In this document: positions 60,980-64,000 of the stretch, one piece after another | Numbering within the stretch: the stretch's first letter is position 1 | Layout: each line of letters begins with the position of its first letter | Source: Pholis gunnellus | Lineage: Eukaryota; Chordata; Actinopteri; Perciformes; Pholidae | Reading direction: 5' to 3' | Assembly (NCBI GenBank): GCA_910591455.2 | Contig: OU342817.1 | Coordinates: forward strand, 7,850,915 to 7,914,914 | DNA length: 64,000 nucleotides | The notes under the pieces: generated by a model | Database searches by the model: none | Seen by the model: only the letters and a program-made list of their open reading frames with translations | Told to the model about the DNA's origin: nothing | Translations under genes and position numbers: made by a program

Positions 60980-63800
60980 GTTGAGGTTATATCTCCCGCA
61001 AAATTCATTCTTCATGTTCCTTTGGTTTGAATTATGTTGTAGGTCAGTTTTATTGACATGGCCTTTGCTGGCATCAACCGACATGACAGAAAGCTTTATC
61101 TCTCTCGTTGGCTTTCCATCAAGTTAGTGAAAATGAGAGAGAGGACAAACTCACTGGGCGAAAGGGTTTCTTCTTCTCCCACACCTCCCCCACACTCTCT
61201 TTATGAACCTATCCTCTGCAAAAGGTCAAGAGGTCATTCAGGCAGTCTATTGTGCCTCTCGTGCTGATGGGAGTTAATGAAATCTGAGCGTAAGGAGGTC
61301 AGGAATGAGATTTTATGAATTATAGCAATATCTTCTTTTGAAGGAGATTGCGTTCCCTTTTCATATACAACTCCAGTTGTTGGCTGGAATCTTAATCTTT
61401 ACAGATTATCATACTCTGTCTACATAAAGCGGGTTTCTTTCAGCTGCTCGGCTGACTGACCCACAGCGTGATGTCACACGTCCGTGGGAGCAGGGAAGCT
61501 TGATAAAGCTCTGATAAACAACACCGTCGGCCGTTTTCGCCGCAGCCTCTCTCTGGCTCACTCTTTGACAGCAAGGTCAGCGTTTGTATTATGAGAACAG
61601 ATGTGCGTACACGCTGTCCGGCCCCAGAGAACAACAAGAGGGACATTGATTTTCCTGTAATAACATCACTCTGTGTACTGCGGGGAGTAAATTAATCTCA
61701 TGTCTGCCATATTGTGACCATCGCTGATAGTTCGTTAGGGGGTAAAGCAAAACATCTGAAGAATGAGGTAGTGTGGAGAGCCGTTGTAAAAAAAAAAGAA
61801 AAAAAAGAAAGAGACCTGAGATTCACAGACAGAATGTAACAGACAAGCACATTGATAAGCCTCTCCATTAGCCGAGAATCTGTCTAACTGTTACTGGACT
61901 TAGTACTAAGTGGACCCGGGGGGGGGCACAGTCGTTTTTAATGCATCCTGTCTGGAATCAATGTGGGATATTGAAATATGTCCCGAGCTGCTCAGTTGAT
62001 GTATCTGTAATTTGGGGTAATGAAGCTTCCTGAATTGCTGGTCTGAGGTGTCAGACGGTCAGCTAATGTTCTGCCCTCTGTGTATGTGTGTGTCTCTGAT
62101 TTGATAAACTGGCAATTGAGTTTATGTACCGCGGTGCGAACTCCACCTGAGGAGGATCGATTGTGGTTAAATCGTTGTCATGTCCATGTAGAATACAAGA
62201 AGTACCGGGAGAGACATAGTAGGCCTACTGTGTGTGAATCTTTTTTAATCTTTTGCGTCAGCTGAACTTTGAAATGCATTTTCCTGGTAATGTGTTGACC
62301 TAATTTGGAGTCGTGCTAAAGTTGTATTTCTTAATAACCACAGGAAGAGAGGTTACCAGTGGTGGAGGAAGTATTCAATCAAACCAGATACTAAAAAAAT
62401 ACTCTGTTACAAGTAAAACGTCTGCCTTGAAATTGTTACAGTTCAAGTCATTACACTATATCATTACATACTTTTACAGTAAAAGTATGTCAGTTTAATC
62501 GGCAGAATGTGATTTAAGCATTAAAAATAAAAGAACTCAATGCAGAAAAATGATCCCCATACTTCAACGTACATGCTGTATCTTAATACTAGTGTTCAGC
62601 AAAAATACATCATACGCCAAAAGGACAAAAACAAAAACATCGGCAGTTGAAACCACAGTGAAAAACATCAATGTGACAGATATATACATCATGCAGGGGA
62701 TTTCCAGACACTGCTACTTGACATTCAACATAATATTAGACACCTTTGCCACTGTGATTGCATTACTAATTCAAGGTCCTTGTTTTTGAAGTTTTCAGTT
62801 TGTATAATCAGGGGTACATATAGCTTCTTTTATTCTAAAGTGTATAAATCCTGCTGATGTATTTCACGTTTAACATGTTTCTCTTGTGTTCTAGTCGGTG
62901 TATGTGACGGCAGCAGGGTTACTACTTGTGCATCCCATTCATTCATATACAGCATGAAGGTGTTTCTGAAGTGGCGGTCATGAGGAATCATCTCAAGTGT
63001 CCCCTAATGAAACAAGTGTTTCTATACCTCAACATGCCTCCACTATATCATTACAATCACTTCAGTATAGAATGCTAAATGATAGGAAAGGTGGTACAGG
63101 TATATTTAACTGTAGATGCTGAGGGACAACTCGTTAACTCGGCACTACAGTCGAGAGCACTGGTAAATTAAGTGCGATAGTGCCAAGTAGAACACCATCC
63201 ACCTTAAATTGCAGTGTGTGTTTTACTAAGGGATCGCATTTAGCACCAAGTATGATTCTTCTGCTGCTTAATTAATCCCTTCAGGGACAAAATAAAACAC
63301 CCAACAAGATAAGAGCAATTAAAACAGGATGTTTTTTTTCAGATGCTCCTCCGTTTTACATCATTAATTATACAAGGTTAGCCTTCCCTGTGTCTCTTCC
63401 ACAGGGTGATGTGGAGCCACGGCGCCTGGGGAGGCGTACCCCGTTCTGCGCCGGAGAGGGCACAGGAACAATGTCAAACAGCCCATCATAGGAATACCAA
63501 ATTATGCAAAGACATTTATCCTCGTCCTGCGTGCAGCAGTGCTGTATTTGTCTCGTGTAGTAGTACAAGGGGAGTCATTTTCCACAAAATCTGGTTCAAT
63601 TGAGACAATACACAGTGGTTTAATGGAGCAGGATATGAAATAAGCCTCACACAATCGTTTTCTAACCACCATTGTGCGACTTATTGAGGCACACAAATCA
63701 ATCCGTTTTTATTATTTCTGACACATCATCATTTCCATGACCCCTTTTTTTTTTTCTTCTTCTCTCCACCTCTATCACTGTGGGAGGGGCAGAGGGGAGG
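60980..63800. other. Gene-free flank right of skil
   Basis: No coding exon was recognised. It contains an AAGTAAAAGT-family repeat (about 62355-62600) and two repeat-free blocks of mixed composition (61440-61740, 63370-63560) that might be conserved non-coding elements. Confidence 0.5.
62355..62600. mobile_element. Interspersed repeat, AAGTAAAAGTACT family
   Basis: Begins AGTGGTGGAGGAAGTATTCA and contains ATACTCTGTTACAAGTAAAA and ACAGTAAAAGTATGT. These are diagnostic phrases, as I remember them, of a very abundant teleost element. It is the best preserved of the copies in the window. Confidence 0.6.
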
Positions 63801-64000
63801 GCAATGGTGTCAATGACCTTTTAACCGCCGGGCACACCGAGGGCCTTCAAAAAAGCGAGGCGGGAGTCACGTGACCAGAGCAGACACAAGCAGCTGGAGT
63901 GGAAAAGCTCAAGCTTAACGACTCAAAGCCTAATTCTCCAGACGCCCATGTGGGTCCGAGAGCTCAGGTCTGGTCCCAGCAGTAAAACCATCAGAAGCCT
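63800..64000. promoter_or_regulatory. Promoter-like stretch at right edge with GTCACGTGAC box
   Basis: GC content rises and a perfect E-box palindrome GTCACGTGAC sits at 63866-63875, beside AAGCGAGGCGGGAG. A short TAA-free stretch continues to the window end. A gene on the plus strand may start here or beyond, but none is identifiable. Confidence 0.35.

Overview
This is vertebrate nuclear DNA, most likely from a percomorph (spiny-rayed) teleost. The genes have many short exons with consensus GT-AG junctions. CA/TG microsatellites are extremely abundant. Several stretches resemble interspersed repeats common in spiny-rayed fish. The proteins are clear orthologues of human proteins with fish-type differences. 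There is no bacterial or viral gene content.

Five protein genes can be rebuilt exon by exon with every splice phase consistent. They are samd7 (+, 1-1825, 5' end outside the window), sec62 (+, 3078-10471), a cytosolic NAD kinase nadk (-, 14336-20846), gpr160 (+, 26065-26958) and skil/SnoN (-, 32163-57956). Four of them (samd7, sec62, gpr160, skil) belong to the human 3q26.2 neighbourhood. NADK is at human 1p36.33, next to SKI and SAMD11, the paralogues of SKIL and SAMD7. The window therefore looks like an ancestral paralogon block that kept an NAD kinase copy.

Layout. samd7 ends only about 0.7 kb before the sec62 start codon. sec62 and nadk converge tail to tail (poly(A) signals at 12761 and 13546). 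About 4 kb of repeat-rich DNA lies between the nadk promoter area (about 21.7 kb) and gpr160; it holds a possible minus-strand exon of unknown identity. gpr160 and skil converge at about 27.77 kb, and skil has an inferred 3' UTR of about 4.4 kb. skil occupies half of the window because of a 16.7-kb first coding intron full of microsatellites. The last 6 kb holds the skil 5' UTR and promoter region, possible non-coding regulatory blocks, and at the far right a promoter-like stretch with a perfect GTCACGTGAC box.

The genes do not form one pathway: a retinal Polycomb-associated SAM protein, an ER translocon/ER-phagy factor, NADP synthesis, an orphan receptor and a TGF-beta/SMAD repressor. I found no new multi-gene system. 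The most notable signals are (1) a (TG)19-T4-CAG acceptor in front of an essential nadk exon, similar in layout to the CFTR exon 9 tract; (2) a chain of two overlapping upstream ORFs ending exactly on the gpr160 start codon; (3) a stop-free, in-frame 120-bp nadk intron; (4) the retained NADK ohnologue; and (5) a possible unidentified exon beside gpr160. No search or alignment was run: product names rest on reading the translations against remembered family sequences.
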